Below are positions 62,464 to 64,000 of a stretch of DNA of 64,000 nt, one piece after another. Below the pieces are notes generated by a model. The model worked only from the letters and a program-made list of their open reading frames with translations. It was not told the DNA's origin and searched no databases. The position numbers were made by a program, and so were the translations under genes. The stretch comes from Monocercomonoides exilis. Lineage: Eukaryota > Preaxostyla > Oxymonadida > Polymastigidae. Where the stretch lies: contig LSRY02000064.1 of NCBI GenBank assembly GCA_001643675.2, positions 62,001 to 126,000 on the forward strand. Direction: 5' to 3'. The stretch's first letter is position 1; each line of letters starts with the position of its first letter.

Positions 62464-64000
62464 ATGGATTCATTCTCAGTTCTTTTTTGATGTTGAAATG
62501 CAAACTTTGATGTTTTTGTATCTTTTTCAGAATTATCAATGTTTTGATGAATTCTCCCAATATAAAAATTTCTTTTATTTTCATTGCATGCAGAGCAAAG
62601 CTCATGAAGAAATATCTATCCGAAAAAATCGCACAACTGTAAAAACTTTTGATCAATCATTGGATATATTTCTTCGAGCTGGATATTCTAAAAAACATGA
62701 AATAACAACAAAATTACTTCCTATCGCATTTGTGCCTTCAGAACCTAATGTGCTGAACGAACGAATAAGTATTTCGAAGGTCTGCTTTTTCAAAATTATC
62801 GAGATATTTTATAAAAGTTTAATTCAACAAATTTTAAGAAACGCATAACAAAGCAATTATTTGATGCTTATTTGAAAAAGTCGGAGTTAGTGACTGAAAG
62901 GTTTCGAAAATCCGCAGAAACTTGTAGCATCCTTTCAAAGAAGCACATGCTTTTTGCTACTGCTTCTTTGATATCCTCTAGACCATTTAACCCATCTCAT
63001 ATTCAATCATTATTGAGAGATCTGTGCAGATTGGAAGTCTATTTCCTTGAAACTTCTTCATTATTTTTTAATTCTGCAGCATATTTTTTGGAAAGCAAAT
63101 ACCAAACGCTTAAGAGCTTTGAGCAGCGGAAAAATGATTTGCCATTAGCAAGGATTTGTATCGATCCGCTTTTTGATTGTCAATCAGACAAACTTTTGCG
63201 AAGTTATTTCCGCCAAATAATCGGAATACGCCATAAATGCTATGTTATTGAACGCTCTGTAACAGAATGGACGAGAACTGTTGCAGAAGCATCATATAAC
63301 ATCCGAGCGATGCATTTGAGTCATCTAATAATGCAGAGTCAGCTACATCCTCAAGCAAGTTATTCCTCTCCTCAACAGGATCGACAGAATTCTCATCGTC
63401 AATCCGTTCTGAAGATCTCAAATTTCATATTGGATTCACTTCCAAAAGTTGAAAAGAATAATGTGAAGACTGAGAATTCATTATCAGTTTCAACTTCTTC
63501 TGCAAATTCCTTCTCTTCCGCAAATTCTTCTGCATTTGGGTCTGACTTGCCTCGTTCAGTTTCTTCGCCTTCATTTTTGCGGTCTGGCAGCTTTTTCCCG
63601 TCTGTTGAAGATTCAGCTGCAGCAGGAATGAGGAAGATTTTGATGGATGATCGCTTTGAAGAGGGAAAGAAGATAAGGCAGTGGGTGAAAGAGCAGCTGA
63701 AGGGAGAGGATAGAGAAAGAACATCAGAAGAAGAAACACAAAAGAACAAAAGAACATTTTGTGAAATAAATGAAAGTGAAAGAGAAAAAGGAATAACAAC
63801 TAAGAAGGAATTTAACTCTTCACAAGAAAAGAATTTATCATCTTTGCGATTAAATTCTTTGTATTCGTTGATTTCTTCTCTTTCTGATGAAATAATAGAC
63901 ACTCTCTTGAAACCACTCTCACTTAAACTGCCTCCTTTGATGAAATCTGCTGCCATTGATACCAAAAGTACCATAGAAAACATTGAAAATGATAAAGCTA
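62464..64000 (+). CDS. Unidentified helical protein, partial at the right edge (at least 3 exons)
   Basis: Proposed exons are 62464-62478 (MDSFS), 62531-62778 and 62839 to the window end; the frame stays open. The first 15-nt exon is tentative; the first Met inside exon 2 at 62588 (MQSKAHEEISIRKNRTT) is the alternative start. The N-terminal part includes TFDQSLDIFLRAGYSKKHE. Exon 3 is strongly helical: QLFDAYLKKSELVTERFRKS, FNPSHIQSLLRDLCRLEVYF and ARICIDPLFDCQSDKLLRSY. It then becomes a Ser/Lys/Glu-rich low-complexity tail. The helical part could be a BAR- or coiled-coil-like domain, but I do not recognise a family. The second intron begins GTCTGC. Confidence 0.6.

Overview
This is a nuclear contig of an anaerobic protist, most likely an oxymonad (Preaxostyla) close to Monocercomonoides. 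The evidence is: AT-rich spacers; many 43-230 nt spliceosomal introns in housekeeping genes; one eukaryotic tRNA; intronless multi-kilobase ORFs encoding right-handed beta-helix surface proteins with recurring CG(x4)PC modules; and a receptor-like tail that I recognise, from memory and unchecked, as a family seen in predicted Monocercomonoides exilis proteins. TAA, TAG and TGA all end conserved proteins here, so the glutamine-recoded code reported for Streblomastix does not apply.

Layout. 0-1 kb: broken DDE transposase. 1.4-4.7 kb: RNF10/Mag2-type RING ubiquitin ligase. 5-7.4 kb: small Cys-rich secreted protein, dual-specificity phosphatase, and the spliceosomal U5 protein Dim1/Dib1. 7.4-9.7 kb: gene-free repeat region. 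9.7-17.5 kb: zinc-finger/RGG protein, MyTH4-RhoGAP protein, and a SAPS subunit of protein phosphatase 6. 17.9-26.9 kb: ribosomal protein eS12, an EEF1AKMT4-like methyltransferase, ESCRT-I Vps23/TSG101, a Ser/Pro-rich protein, and ribosomal protein uL23. 27.1 kb: tRNA-Arg(UCG), followed by a MITE-like element. 29-36 kb: a beta-helix receptor-like protein whose cytoplasmic pseudokinase tail is broken. 36.6-39 kb: a nest of palindromic repeats. 39.3-44.3 kb: leucine-rich-repeat protein, RAB5IF-like membrane protein and an ERGIC-3/Erv46-type cargo receptor. 44.8-55.9 kb: a single 11-kb ORF for a giant Ser-rich beta-helix membrane protein. 57.8-58.7 kb: Ras-type GTPase. 59-62 kb: a GH92-like secreted protein without a visible catalytic core. 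62.5 kb to the right edge: an unidentified partial gene.

Gene architecture splits into two classes. Intracellular housekeeping genes carry 1-9 introns, often with a first exon of only 14-55 nt. The giant surface or low-complexity genes (RNF10-like, both beta-helix proteins, GH92-like) appear intronless and are full of trinucleotide repeats. Of the 54 introns I delineated, 44 begin GTNTG and 28 of these begin GTTTG; one intron appears to be GC-AG.

There is no operon logic. Several genes touch trafficking and membrane signalling (Vps23, Erv46-like, RAB5IF-like, Ras, MyTH4-RhoGAP). The standout biology is the pair of giant beta-helix surface proteins: they share a membrane-proximal module but carry different cytoplasmic tails, one of them pseudokinase-like. 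Exon boundaries are my own predictions, checked only for reading-frame continuity and family similarity.
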